A stretch of DNA of 54,493 nt from Bacillota bacterium (GCA_017889705.1 JAGGAB010000023.1:1-54493); one strand, 5' to 3'; positions 15,268 through 24,333 are shown, counted from the first letter of the stretch. The notes: generated by a model from the letters alone, not told the origin. Made by a program: numbers and translations.

Positions 15268-15296
15268 CGTACTCATAAATAGCCTGTTGTAACAAC

Positions 15297-15332
15297 AAGT
15301 GCCTAATCCGGTTTGCACCTGATTAGGCACTT
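15297..15332. terminator. 12-bp hairpin between convergent genes
   Basis: Perfect arms AAGTGCCTAATC/GATTAGGCACTT with a 12-nt loop lie between the flavoprotein gene (plus) and the helicase 3' fragment (minus), and probably terminate both. Confidence 0.65.
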
Positions 15333-15338
15333 AGTGGT

Positions 15339-15721
15339 TTAGTTATTAACTTTGTCAATGTGACTATCTTTGTTGGTTGCCCAGAAGCTTTCAGCCTTAG
15401 CAGCAATAGCAGCAACACTTTTGACACTTGTTGCCCCTCGCCATTCAGGCGGAAACAGCCGCTTGTATCTGGTCTGGGCAAAGCGTGAGTCGATTAAGAG
15501 GATCAGCCCTCGGTCATGCTCGGTACGGATTACCCGCCCCGCCGCCTGCAATACCTTGTTCATCCCCGGATATACATAGCCATATTCAAACCCCGGACGA
15601 TTATTCTCATCAAACCACTGCCTGATAATTTCCCGCTCCAAACAAATTTTAGGAAGTCCCACACCCACAATTACGGCACCCACCAGCCGCTCACCAGTTA
15701 GGTCAATGCCTTCGCCAAACA
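15339..15721 (-). pseudogene. DinG/Rad3-type helicase, 3' fragment
   Basis: A 127-residue fragment beginning FGEGIDLTGERLVGAVIVGVG and containing helicase motif VI (QAAGRVIRTEHDRG), the conserved end of DinG/XPD-like enzymes. There is no credible start; it is the missing C-terminus of the helicase whose N-terminal part lies at 30786-32808. A 15-kb element separates them. Joining 32808-30782 to 15717-15339 over the shared core AACA gives 2406 nt, exactly 802 codons in frame, ending at the normal stop. So the gene was whole before integration and could be restored by precise excision. Confidence 0.93.
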
Positions 15722-15863
15722 TGGTATCTAAACTTTAGAGATGCTCACAAATAAACAAGCCTTTATTCCCTTAAAAATAAGAGAGAAAATCAGTAATAAT
15801 AGTGAAGATTATCAATTAGCACTTAGTTCGGGTCGAGAAGAGAGAAATGTTTGCTAAAAGTAG

Positions 15864-18134
15864 CTACCCATTAATTACTGCCATCATCTCGTCGTAGTGT
15901 GTCTTGTCCATTTCTTCAATTGTATCCATAAGGTCAGTAACGACATTGTAGCTCTCGGATAACAAGTTATCGGTCATTGGTTCGCCAAACCCAATTCTGT
16001 CATGATGAGAATATTGATTAATAAACTTATATATACGTTCACCTTTAATTTTATCTGATATTAACTCGGTCATTTCTCTGTTATTTCTGGACTTGGGATA
16101 TTTAAAACTCATAAATCCTTCTAAAAGTTTCCTTGAAAGATTTCCTATTAGGAATGCCTCGTCTAAAGTTAAGCTTGGTTTACTTATAAATGAATGGATT
16201 TGCTTGAATACATAATGATATTCAGAATTGTAATCCGTTAATGTTTTGTTCGCATTTTTTACTGTGGATTGCCTATCCTCACTTTGAGTAACTTCAACTG
16301 TATAAATTCGGGTCAAAATCTTATTTTCCCTTGGTTTATTCTTTTTATAGAGCCAATCTCTTAATAGTACATAAAATCCGTAATTGTGGGTAAATACAAA
16401 TAATTGGAGTGCTTCTTTACAATAGTTTTTCAAAAATGAATAAGCATTAAATACATGATTTGAGTCAAAACTTGAAATAGGGTCATCAATAACAACAATA
16501 GTATCTTCAATTTTTGAATCTTTTTCCTTTAATTTTGTTATGAAATAAAGAAATGCTATTGCTGTTTTTTCCCCTTCACTTAAATTTTTGGCAACATCAA
16601 CATTGTGCCTGATTATCCGATACCCATGAGCATCTTTATCGAATTGTAAACTTATGTCTTTATGTCCTAAAAATCTATGCAATTTCCCATTAAAGTCAAC
16701 TGCACCCAATGTCTCATTCGCAAGAGATGTTTCCAATTCAATTACTTTTTCACCAAGCTCTTTGCTTTTCTTCTCTAGCTCTATTTTTTTAGATAAAAGA
16801 CCTTCATATGTTTTGCACTTCTCGAAATATGTAAAATCATTGCAAGCCTCAGATGCGTAATGTAACTCTAACTTTTCTTTATTTTTCTTCACAACATTCT
16901 CAAAATCGTTCGTTTTAACATTATGCTTCTCGATAATGGTTGCTATATCGTCCTGCAACTGATTATATTCTTGAATTAGCTCTTGAGCGATGGAATCTGT
17001 ATTACAGATGGTAGTAAAAGGATTATCTGTTTTGCTTTTTATACAGCTTACTAATTCTTGACACGAATCATTTATGGACTTCGTGATAGTAATAAGCTGG
17101 TTTTGCTTTTCTGTAAAATTTGCAACTAGCTCTGTATATAAGTTTGCACTATCAGGTAATTGGTTAACAATATAAAATGCTTTAAGTTCGCTCTCCTTTT
17201 GTCCCAGTTCCTCTTTTAGTTTCGTAAATGCATTGCTGAAATGCGCCTGCAAATCTTCAATTCTAGCCGTAGGGAGAACCTGTCCACAAAATTCACAAGT
17301 TTCACTTCCATGTTTTTGATGTAATACCAAGCCTTCTTCTACCCATTTGCCAATGTCTTCGTTTTCTTTTAGCCTGTCTATGGTTTTTGTTACTAAGCTA
17401 CGTGCTAAAAGCTCTTTAACATTTGCAACCGCAAGTAGGATTTTTGAATAATCAAGAATGTTTTTTCGGAACTCTAATACAGGCTTTACATCTGGTTTTA
17501 TTGCTGTCGTTAGGTTTATAGTTTCTTCTTCACTTAAATTAGCACAGCCTGATTCAATTGTATGAATATCTTGGGTGATTCTACTTTGTAGTTTAGTTTT
17601 ATTATAATTTAGATAAAAACTATCTGTTGTATCTAAAATTTGAAACTTCTCCTTTATTGCTTTGGCAGTACCAGATAGAAATTTGTCTATATCTTCCTTT
17701 AGTTTCTTTGAGTTCTCTTCTACTTGCCCTATTTCTTCAATTAATTTTTTATGTTCAATGGTATACTCATTTAATTGCTTTCTATCATCGATTTTTTCTT
17801 CTGAAACAAGCAAGATACTATTTACGCAGTCATTCCAGTTGATGTTTTCGTCGATAAAATCTTGATTGAATACTGCTATTTTTTCGCTACAGTCCGAAAT
17901 GTTATTCTCAGTAATCCGTCTATTGCCTGTTACCGAAACATCGAACTGGCAGTTGCTATGCCCCACAGGCAAACATCTTTTGGAAAAAGAAGCAAACAGT
18001 CGAGATATCGTACTTTTCCCGCTTCCATTCCAACCGTAGAATATATTAAATTTCGAAAACGGGTAAATTTCAGAATTAGCCTGGTAATGCTTAAAAATCC
18101 CAAAGTTCTTCAAGCTATTAATTTGCTCTATCAT
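15864..18134 (-). CDS. RloC/PrrC-like AAA_13 ATPase, candidate anticodon nuclease
   Basis: A 756-residue SMC/Rad50-like ATPase. The Walker A motif GWNGSGKST is at residues 34-42. Long charged coiled-coil segments span about 105-480 and are interrupted by a zinc-hook CEFC (280-283). The ABC signature LSEGEKT is at 518-524, Walker B VVIDDP about 547-552, and the H-loop His at 583. The C-terminal 190 residues match AAA_13 proteins. R668 and E672, four apart, followed by H710/H711, recall the Arg-Glu-His triad of PrrC/RloC anticodon nucleases. Those enzymes guard restriction systems and cut tRNA when restriction is inhibited. Here the gene shares an element with a type III system. Start ATG 18134 follows GGAGGT. 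The nuclease activity is inference. Confidence 0.85.
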   Translation of the reverse strand: MIEQINSLKNFGIFKHYQANSEIYPFSKFNIFYGWNGSGKSTISRLFASFSKRCLPVGHSNCQFDVSVTGNRRITENNISDCSEKIAVFNQDFIDENINWNDCVNSILLVSEEKIDDRKQLNEYTIEHKKLIEEIGQVEENSKKLKEDIDKFLSGTAKAIKEKFQILDTTDSFYLNYNKTKLQSRITQDIHTIESGCANLSEEETINLTTAIKPDVKPVLEFRKNILDYSKILLAVANVKELLARSLVTKTIDRLKENEDIGKWVEEGLVLHQKHGSETCEFCGQVLPTARIEDLQAHFSNAFTKLKEELGQKESELKAFYIVNQLPDSANLYTELVANFTEKQNQLITITKSINDSCQELVSCIKSKTDNPFTTICNTDSIAQELIQEYNQLQDDIATIIEKHNVKTNDFENVVKKNKEKLELHYASEACNDFTYFEKCKTYEGLLSKKIELEKKSKELGEKVIELETSLANETLGAVDFNGKLHRFLGHKDISLQFDKDAHGYRIIRHNVDVAKNLSEGEKTAIAFLYFITKLKEKDSKIEDTIVVIDDPISSFDSNHVFNAYSFLKNYCKEALQLFVFTHNYGFYVLLRDWLYKKNKPRENKILTRIYTVEVTQSEDRQSTVKNANKTLTDYNSEYHYVFKQIHSFISKPSLTLDEAFLIGNLSRKLLEGFMSFKYPKSRNNREMTELISDKIKGERIYKFINQYSHHDRIGFGEPMTDNLLSESYNVVTDLMDTIEEMDKTHYDEMMAVING

Positions 18135-18206
18135 ATTTACCTCCGAGTTATTAGCTTTTAAAAGGTTCTTCAATAAGAGCTTAATAGGGATTAACTGGCG
18201 GCGAGG

Positions 18207-18233
18207 TCAGATACTCGTCCGTCGAGTATCTGA
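18207..18233. terminator. Hairpin upstream of the ATPase gene
   Basis: Perfect 11-bp arms TCAGATACTCG/CGAGTATCTGA with loop TCCGT, about 70 bp before the ATPase start. There is no T run; it may be a leader structure or a regulator site. Confidence 0.45.
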
Positions 18234-18451
18234 TAGCACAAAATTTTGACCTATTATAATTAGCTTTTTTAAAACCACTAGCGAAGAAATCCATTAAACT
18301 CTCCTCTTTAGTAAATTACTTCCGCACAAAAAGACAAATACCTGCAATATTGGAAAGGGATTCCACACAGTTTACGACTGTTCAAAATTTGGGCAAAATT
18401 TCGCGCCTGGGAACCAATAAATGACATTAGCCTTTGAATTTATGAGAAATC

Positions 18452-18609
18452 TCTCCCTTTTTGTTCGAGTAAAATTCGCAAGATATATTGAGCCTGACTA
18501 TCCTTGTTTTTCCTAGTCTCATCGCTATTTTTTAGAAAACAAGAACTAAAACGGTTTCTTGTCAAAACATTGATTTCATTGAGTTCTTTTACTCGAACAA
18601 AAAAGGAGA
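18452..18609. repeat. 23-bp inverted repeats bounding a 158-bp segment
   Basis: The arms at 18452-18474 and 18587-18609 are complementary at 22 of 23 positions and contain TTTTTGTTCGAGTAAAA and its complement. The AT-rich interior has no gene. The size and symmetry resemble a small non-autonomous (MITE-like) element, inserted beside a phage remnant. Confidence 0.6.
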
Positions 18610-18621
18610 ATTATTAGGTTT

Positions 18622-18810
18622 ATTGCTACTTGGTCACAGACAGAAGCTTATGGTGCATTTTATTAGGGGTTCGCCAGAAATGTGGCTGCGTTAGTTAGCT
18701 ATACAACTCCAGGACGAGACAACTTATTATTCGATGCTTCTCGCGTCGTTCCTACTGCAAGTGAAAATCGACCCGTAAACGTTGCCCTTTTAGCCTGTCA
18801 AAAACAATAA
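18622..18810 (+). pseudogene. Phage tail-fibre protein C-terminal remnant
   Basis: A plus-strand frame reads ATWSQTEAYGAFY, a TAG stop, then GFARNVAALVSYTTPGRDN, LLFDASRVVPTASENRPVN and VALLACQKQ before a natural stop. The ending (FDASRVVPTASENRPVN followed by VALLAC) is the classic C-terminus of tail-collar/tail-fibre proteins. There is no start codon or ribosome site, one in-frame stop, and nothing else of the phage. It lies opposite in strand to every other gene of the element, so it is a scar of an earlier prophage or of cargo exchange. Confidence 0.75.
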
Positions 18811-18854
18811 AAAGCACCCGTTCTATTTGCAAACCTTTAGTGAAATCACCATGT

Positions 18855-18878
18855 TAATCCCGCAAATGTGCGGGATTA
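18855..18878. terminator. Hairpin after the tail-fibre remnant
   Basis: A perfect 10-bp stem TAATCCCGCA/TGCGGGATTA with loop AATG, 44 bp after the remnant's stop codon; probably its old terminator. Confidence 0.5.
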
Positions 18879-18925
18879 GAAAGAGCTTTTATGCCGCATT
18901 CTCGCGGAACTAAGAGTAGTGTAAA

Positions 18926-18976
18926 TACGAAAAAAGTAACCGCTCCCTCGCGAGAAGAACGGTTACTTTTTTCGTA
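18926..18976. terminator. Bidirectional terminator
   Basis: A 17-bp stem with arms TACGAAAAAAGTAACCG and its complement; T-rich on both strands, with a CTCGCGAG palindrome in the loop. It separates the ATPase/remnant region from the small-gene pair to the right. Confidence 0.75.
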
Positions 18977-19208
18977 GAAATATGAAATTAGGCTAGCCAT
19001 CTTTTCTAGACAAGCTTGTAGAGGCTGGCATGTTAGAGCATGTCAGTCCTTAGAAAAGCGGTTACACTTATATTATATCTAAACAACAGGGAATGTAAAC
19101 AGACTAGTTCCGTAGGTTTACGGAACTAAAACAAAAAATTTATATACCTCTTATCAAACAGATAGACCCAGCGTTTAAGCCAGGTCTTGTTATTTACATC
19201 ATAGTAGA

Positions 19209-19448
19209 TTAGAAACCAGTAAGCATTGCCTTGATTATCTTGATGCGTTTTTTCCCTACTCGTATTGTCAGAGTAGGATTAAACTCAGATGGTCCGCTAA
19301 AAAGCTTATCTCCTGATGTCTTAGCCCACGTCATAACGATAGCTTTTAGTTCGTCATCTGTAATCTTACGAGCTAGGTAATCATCACATGCATGAATGAC
19401 TTCCTCAATTAAGACCTTAACCGTTGGCGGGTGTTGTATATAATTCAT
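19209..19448 (-). CDS. TIGR04540-like small protein
   Basis: A 79-residue protein with the pattern of the uncharacterised TIGR04540 family: a helical N-terminus (VIHACDDYLARKITDDELKAIVMTWAK), then FNPTLTIRVGKKRIKIIKAMLTGF. The family occurs on Firmicute mobile elements and its function is unknown. It overlaps the upstream gene by 32 nt in another frame, so the two are translationally coupled. No enzyme motif is present. It may be a small DNA-binding or accessory protein, but nothing proves this. Confidence 0.7.
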   Translation of the reverse strand: MNYIQHPPTVKVLIEEVIHACDDYLARKITDDELKAIVMTWAKTSGDKLFSGPSEFNPTLTIRVGKKRIKIIKAMLTGF

Positions 19449-19860
19449 TTACCTTTACATCTTCCCATCGGTGGCACTCTTTTGGAAGCAATCCCCCGAC
19501 AATAAAGTGCCATTTTAATTGTTTTAGTTCAGCAAATTCATCATACCCCGCCTCTTTGCATTCTTCGTACTGAGCCTTTATTTTCAATTCGTCGGGCATG
19601 AGTTCCGATGCGCGGTGCTTTAAATATGCAATAATATGGGTTTTCGTATATTTCCTAGTATTGTAGGTTTCGCTAATCCACATTTTAAATTCAAACATTA
19701 CTCGTTTGTGCCAGTAATTTGCACAGTCAAAACGGAAAGGTTCATTATTGTTGGTTCGTCTTTTTAAACGGTTGTAATAATCATCACTCATTCCAATCGC
19801 GCCAAACATAGCATCAGCTTCGACAAGCCGATTAGATATAGGGTTACGGTTACACTTCAT
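19417..19860 (-). CDS. Hypothetical protein coupled to the TIGR04540 gene
   Basis: A 147-residue, soluble, mostly helical protein rich in Trp, Tyr and Lys (DDYYNRLKRRTNNNEPFRF, CANYWHKRVMFEFKMWISE). I do not recognise the family. A TTGACA-18-TATCAT promoter lies about 80 bp upstream, so it heads a two-gene unit with the TIGR04540-like gene, which starts inside its 3' end. No Shine-Dalgarno site of note precedes the ATG; a GGGGG stretch is the nearest candidate but too distant. The pair lies between the ATPase and the type III system, perhaps as an element-maintenance or defence accessory unit. Confidence 0.65.
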   Translation of the reverse strand: MKCNRNPISNRLVEADAMFGAIGMSDDYYNRLKRRTNNNEPFRFDCANYWHKRVMFEFKMWISETYNTRKYTKTHIIAYLKHRASELMPDELKIKAQYEECKEAGYDEFAELKQLKWHFIVGGLLPKECHRWEDVKVNELYTTPANG

Positions 19861-19940
19861 TAGCTGTTTGTTTCTTTTGAACAGTAGAATCAGCCCCCTT
19901 AAACCGTATTTTGCATTGTTTTTGTATTTTTTACATTATA

Positions 19941-19970
19941 ATGATATGACTTTCGTATTAAATTTGTCAA
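19941..19970 (-). promoter_or_regulatory. Sigma-A promoter of the two-gene unit
   Basis: Reading the minus strand, TTGACA (19970-19965) and TATCAT (19946-19941) are separated by 18 bp. Confidence 0.65.
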
Positions 19971-20001
19971 TGTTTTCTTGTGGGTTAGTGATAAAAGAAT
20001 A

Positions 20002-20026
20002 ATCCCCTATCAATTTGATAGGGGAT
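20002..20026 (-). terminator. Terminator of the type III restriction operon
   Basis: An 11-bp stem ATCCCCTATCA/TGATAGGGGAT with a 3-nt loop is followed on the minus strand by TATTCTTTT, just after the restriction-subunit stop. Confidence 0.75.
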
Positions 20027-20038
20027 ATAGAACCAGCT

Positions 20039-22255
20039 CTAAAATATGCTCTTTAACGGTTTCCAATGTTCATTTTTCATATCATCGCTATACTCAGTAT
20101 TGTTAATTTTCAGCATCTCGTTTTTATCTCGGACAAAACCCCAATGAAGATTCTTCTCCTCGGCATATCTCTTAAATGCCACAAACTTGTTTTCCACCTG
20201 ACGGTCAATATTTTTGCTTTGATTTCCTATTTCGCCGCCCTTTGTCTCAATTATCCAAACTTCGCCATTTTTCTTTTTCACAATGTAGTCAGGGTAGAAG
20301 AGCCATTGTTTTGCCAATGCATCTACATATACAACAGAGAAATACTGTTGTCCTGTGTCCCCATTTTTATATACCCAATCAATATCGTCTCGCTCTTCGC
20401 AATGTCTTTCGAATAGCCGTTCTGATTTAGAGCGAATACCTTCTACCACCATTGCGGAGGAATAATCTTTATAGGCGTTTGACAAGAATTCATCAATGTC
20501 TGTTTCTGATGGGTCGTATCGGTATAGCTCCTGCTCGGGAATTGTAAAAGTAGATGTTTTTAGTTCAAACTGGAAGGGAAGATTCTTAGCTAACCGTGAC
20601 GTAGCTTCTCTGAAATCCTCTTTTAACTTTTGTTCATTATTTATCACAAAAGCATAGTATTCCCTTGAATCCAGGGAGAGTAATTTATTTCGGCTACTAT
20701 TGTTATTACGGAACAATCTTTCTAAAACGACTTTTGCTTTCTGGGCCGACATGCCGACAGACGACTTTATTCCATCGATAGAATGCAACAGGTCTATACC
20801 ATTGGTGTGAGTATCAGCAGTTCGAGAAGTTCTTACGAATGTCCCAATTTTATCATCCAGGATAGATGCATTGGTAACAAATTTCCCCTGGCGGACTACA
20901 CCGAAAATTTCATCACCACATACATACCCAGCGTTCTCTAACCGAAGCTGATTATCTTTGCGAACATTGGATAATCCGTATTTCTCCGCAAAGAATTTAT
21001 GAACTTCTAAAAAAGTTTCCCGTTCTCCTAAACCGTCAATATCCTTATTGCGATACTGCTTTTCAAGCGTGAAAGTTTTGCATTTATCTTTTAAAAACAC
21101 TCTTTTTGTTTCAAATGCACCAGTTATATTTTCTTTTATGCTTTCCTTATACTTTTCGTCAAATGTGAATAGATAGGAAAAATCAAGTACATCTATATCG
21201 TAGTGACAGGCTTCTGGCATACGGCGAAGTCTACCAATCGTTTGAATTTCAAAGTCTTCATGCATGTTTTCTCTAAGCTTAACAAGAACTTTTGCCCTTG
21301 GGCAATCCCAGCCCGTGGCAATCGCTTGTTTCATTAAGAGAAATACTGGACTTGCTGATTTTTCAGTAATTCCGTCAATGTTGATTTTTTCATCATTGCC
21401 GCTCATCCATTTTGCAACCATTTTATTTGCATACGTATATCCCATATCAGCAAGTTTCTTTTCAACTGCCTCAATAAGCACCTCGGATGAGTTTGGAAAT
21501 TGAATAATAACCAATGGACGTATATTTTTTGATATGTTCTTATACGCCTCTGCAATTTCTTTTCGTTTTTTGTCAGCAAGGTCAATTAAATAACCATGTT
21601 CACTGTTAAAATCGCCACTATAATCGACATCCTCATTGATATAGAGAGCTTTTGTAATTAAACCTGAACCAATAACTTCAAGCTCATCAATAGGATAAAA
21701 CTCATATAAGTCGTTTTTCTTTGCCGTTGCCGATACACGAATTATATTTTTAGCAGAAAATTGGTTGATGATATCATTTGCTTTTTTAGTGTCATTGGAA
21801 TGTTCTTCATCAATAATAACAATAAATTGTATTCCCGCTCTGTGAGCTTCAGTTCTACGGTCATACAAATTCTTTTTTTCACTGTCACTAATAGCTTTAT
21901 TCCCTTTTTTAGTCACAAGCTCCCAATTGACAAAAGTTGTTGAACCTGCCTCAAACCCAGATAATAGCGCATCAAACATGTTTTTCGTTAGTTTGTTAGG
22001 GAGATGATACATCATCTTTTGGCGACTCTGTTCTTCTAAATCTCCTTTCCCAGGACAAAGCCATATAAATGCGGTATTGGGATTAACCGTATTTAGATAT
22101 TTGTCTATAAAATCTATTAGTATGATTGTTTTTCCTGCACCCGTGGGGGCTTTTATTGTAATAACTTCTTTACTATCAAGTTGAGCCACTTTGTTTACGA
22201 GGAAGGAGGAGCACTCCTCCTGAAATGTAAAAAGCCCATTAGGAAGATTTATCAT
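20039..22255 (-). CDS. Type III restriction enzyme, Res subunit
   Basis: A 738-residue SF2 translocase-nuclease. Walker A APTGAGKT is at 36-43, motif II DEEH at 149-152, a SATAK motif III nearby, and helicase motif VI QTIGRLRRM follows. The C-terminal PD-(D/E)xK nuclease reads YPD (654-656) then WIIETKGG with E670 and K672. All expected catalytic residues are present, so it should be active. It works in complex with the Mod subunit and cuts about 25 bp from paired, inversely oriented unmethylated sites. Its start overlaps the mod stop by 4 nt (ATGA). It is somewhat shorter than EcoP1I-type Res (about 970), so it belongs to a compact branch. Confidence 0.93.
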   Translation of the reverse strand: MINLPNGLFTFQEECSSFLVNKVAQLDSKEVITIKAPTGAGKTIILIDFIDKYLNTVNPNTAFIWLCPGKGDLEEQSRQKMMYHLPNKLTKNMFDALLSGFEAGSTTFVNWELVTKKGNKAISDSEKKNLYDRRTEAHRAGIQFIVIIDEEHSNDTKKANDIINQFSAKNIIRVSATAKKNDLYEFYPIDELEVIGSGLITKALYINEDVDYSGDFNSEHGYLIDLADKKRKEIAEAYKNISKNIRPLVIIQFPNSSEVLIEAVEKKLADMGYTYANKMVAKWMSGNDEKINIDGITEKSASPVFLLMKQAIATGWDCPRAKVLVKLRENMHEDFEIQTIGRLRRMPEACHYDIDVLDFSYLFTFDEKYKESIKENITGAFETKRVFLKDKCKTFTLEKQYRNKDIDGLGERETFLEVHKFFAEKYGLSNVRKDNQLRLENAGYVCGDEIFGVVRQGKFVTNASILDDKIGTFVRTSRTADTHTNGIDLLHSIDGIKSSVGMSAQKAKVVLERLFRNNNSSRNKLLSLDSREYYAFVINNEQKLKEDFREATSRLAKNLPFQFELKTSTFTIPEQELYRYDPSETDIDEFLSNAYKDYSSAMVVEGIRSKSERLFERHCEERDDIDWVYKNGDTGQQYFSVVYVDALAKQWLFYPDYIVKKKNGEVWIIETKGGEIGNQSKNIDRQVENKFVAFKRYAEEKNLHWGFVRDKNEMLKINNTEYSDDMKNEHWKPLKSIF

Positions 22256-24252
22256 CTTTCGCCCACCTCCAATAGCTCTGGTTCGAAATAATAATCAGGA
22301 ATTGTGAATACAGGAATATCTGCTTCCGTTAATTGTCTTTCTTGTTTAGCGGTTAGCAGAACAGAGGTGGAGATAAACAACCCCCTACAGTTTATTAACT
22401 TATTGCTATCTGCAAATAAGGCATCTGCTTCCTCGTCCGACAGAACTAAAATATAGTTTGTCCCATTAAGATTTACGGCATATTCAAGCTGTACCATTTC
22501 TACAATATGACTAAGCAATCTATCGTTCACACTATAATCTAAGTCATCCGAACGTTTTAAAATAAACTCCGTCATATAGTATTTTAGATTTGCAGGAATC
22601 CCTTCTATCTTTTCCGACACATTATCTCTACCTATAACTTTTAAAACTCCATCTTTAAACTGAGTTATTATTTCAGAGAATTTATCTTTATTACTACTTT
22701 CTATGGTCTTAATTGTTTCTAAGAGAACAGTTCCCTCAGACAAGTCTTGGAAAGCCAATTCTTTTTCAAATAATATATTTTCCTTTTTCCCTTGATAATT
22801 GTACCCAGAGATAATATTCGATACCCTTTGGTAAGTTACTTTTTCACATATGTCATTCTGATTATTAGTGCAAAGAATGAATTTTCTTTCCCCACCATCG
22901 TTTCTGTTCATTTCTAAAACTGCTTGAGCGGTCGTTCCTGACCCCGCGAAGAAATCCAACACCAATGCATCTTTCTTGGGGAATATACTTAAAAAATATT
23001 TAATCATATCAACGTTTTTGGGATTATTAAAAGCACCGCTTTTACCAAGGACAGCGTTTAATACAGTTGACCCATCATTCGTAGAAAACTCAATAATACT
23101 CTTGGAATTACCTTCGCTATAATGGTTATATAAAAGCTTGCCATCCTTCTCATAAACTTGTTTTTTATCAACGAAAGTTCTTTTCTTAACGGTATATGAT
23201 TTTGACCGTTTATTCTCCGTAATAACAATTAAATCCTTATCCGAATTGAATTTATCAAGTTCCCAAGTCCAACAACCTAATTGCCCTCTTACTTTAGGTG
23301 GTCTAATTGGAGCATATCCTTTTGAAATTAGCTCTACATTGTCGGTATATAATTCATCAGCGTCATTAGATGTCTTAGCTAACTCAACATCATAATCACA
23401 TACAGCTACTTTATCTTTTGTAGCTGGATTGTAGTATATTGTGTAGCCAAGATTTTGACGTGCATTTAATACACCGCCTTCTCCTCGTGTTGTGATAGAG
23501 TCATTTAAATAATAATATCTATTCCCATCTCGCAGTATACTTTTTACTTTATATGCATTACTCAATAGAGTCGGTTTTTCTTTTGTTCCCGAAATATAAT
23601 TTGCTTGCTTTCTATAAACCAGAATATATTCGTGATTCCTTTGTATATTTAGAGTATCGTTTTTGGCATTCAGTTTGTTTTGAATCAAAACCCCAATGCA
23701 GTTATCATCTCCAAAGATATCGTTACATAACATCTTTAGCTGTGCCATTTCATTATCATCAATGCTGATAAAAATTACTCCCTCAGAATGCAATAATTTA
23801 TAAGCAATACGCAACCGCTTACTCATAAATGAGAGCCATTTTGAATGTTTAAAAGCATCTTCTTTATCAACAAAGTTATCATCGTAAATAAAGTCATCTT
23901 TCCCTCTGTTATACGGAGGGTCAATATAAATAAAATCAACCTTTCTTCGATGTGTTTTTTCTAGTAGCTTTAAACTATGTAAATTATCTCCTTCGAGTAG
24001 AAAGTTGTATGATAAAGTTTCATCAGTAATAATTTCTTTGTCTCTTACTTCCAAAAAAACGGGGATTTTAGTAAGCATTTCAACATCTACACGTTCCTCA
24101 TGCTCTTCCCAGATAAGTCCATACTTTTTGCTAATTAGCTCTGTTTCAATTTCGTTGACTGCTATTAGTGAAGCATCATCACTGTGTTCTTCTCGTATTT
24201 TATTTAAAAACTCAAGCATACGTTGCCGTTTTATTTGCGATAGGTTAGGCAT
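22252..24252 (-). CDS. Type III DNA methyltransferase, Mod subunit
   Basis: A 666-residue beta-class N6-adenine methyltransferase. The catalytic motif DPPYNRG is at 111-117, and the SAM-binding motif LDFFAGSGTTAQAV lies near 432-445, the order typical of type III Mod proteins. The long region between (about 200-400) is the target-recognition domain that sets specificity; it has many aromatic and basic residues. Mod methylates one strand of the site and is needed for restriction by Res. The ribosome site AGAAAGGA is upstream, after a promoter region carrying two inverted repeats. The recognition sequence cannot be read from the protein. No simple-sequence repeat tract marking phase variation was seen. 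Confidence 0.93.
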   Translation of the reverse strand: MPNLSQIKRQRMLEFLNKIREEHSDDASLIAVNEIETELISKKYGLIWEEHEERVDVEMLTKIPVFLEVRDKEIITDETLSYNFLLEGDNLHSLKLLEKTHRRKVDFIYIDPPYNRGKDDFIYDDNFVDKEDAFKHSKWLSFMSKRLRIAYKLLHSEGVIFISIDDNEMAQLKMLCNDIFGDDNCIGVLIQNKLNAKNDTLNIQRNHEYILVYRKQANYISGTKEKPTLLSNAYKVKSILRDGNRYYYLNDSITTRGEGGVLNARQNLGYTIYYNPATKDKVAVCDYDVELAKTSNDADELYTDNVELISKGYAPIRPPKVRGQLGCWTWELDKFNSDKDLIVITENKRSKSYTVKKRTFVDKKQVYEKDGKLLYNHYSEGNSKSIIEFSTNDGSTVLNAVLGKSGAFNNPKNVDMIKYFLSIFPKKDALVLDFFAGSGTTAQAVLEMNRNDGGERKFILCTNNQNDICEKVTYQRVSNIISGYNYQGKKENILFEKELAFQDLSEGTVLLETIKTIESSNKDKFSEIITQFKDGVLKVIGRDNVSEKIEGIPANLKYYMTEFILKRSDDLDYSVNDRLLSHIVEMVQLEYAVNLNGTNYILVLSDEEADALFADSNKLINCRGLFISTSVLLTAKQERQLTEADIPVFTIPDYYFEPELLEVGER

Positions 24253-24280
24253 CTAATGTTCAATCCTTTCTTGCGGAACT

Positions 24281-24333
24281 ATTGTCATATATTTAATTAT
24301 GACAATATAAATTATAACATATATGTTATAATT
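24281..24333. promoter_or_regulatory. Two tandem dyads in the mod promoter region
   Basis: ATTGTCATA/TATGACAAT (24281-24306, 8-nt spacer) and a perfect 24-bp AT-rich palindrome (24310-24333, half AATTATAACATA) lie 30-80 bp before the mod start. Their spacing suggests operators for a repressor controlling restriction-modification onset. No C-protein gene is adjacent. Confidence 0.5.

Noticed and set aside
22252..24252. Phase-variable repeat tract in mod
   Set aside because: No simple-sequence repeat long enough to slip was found in the gene or promoter.
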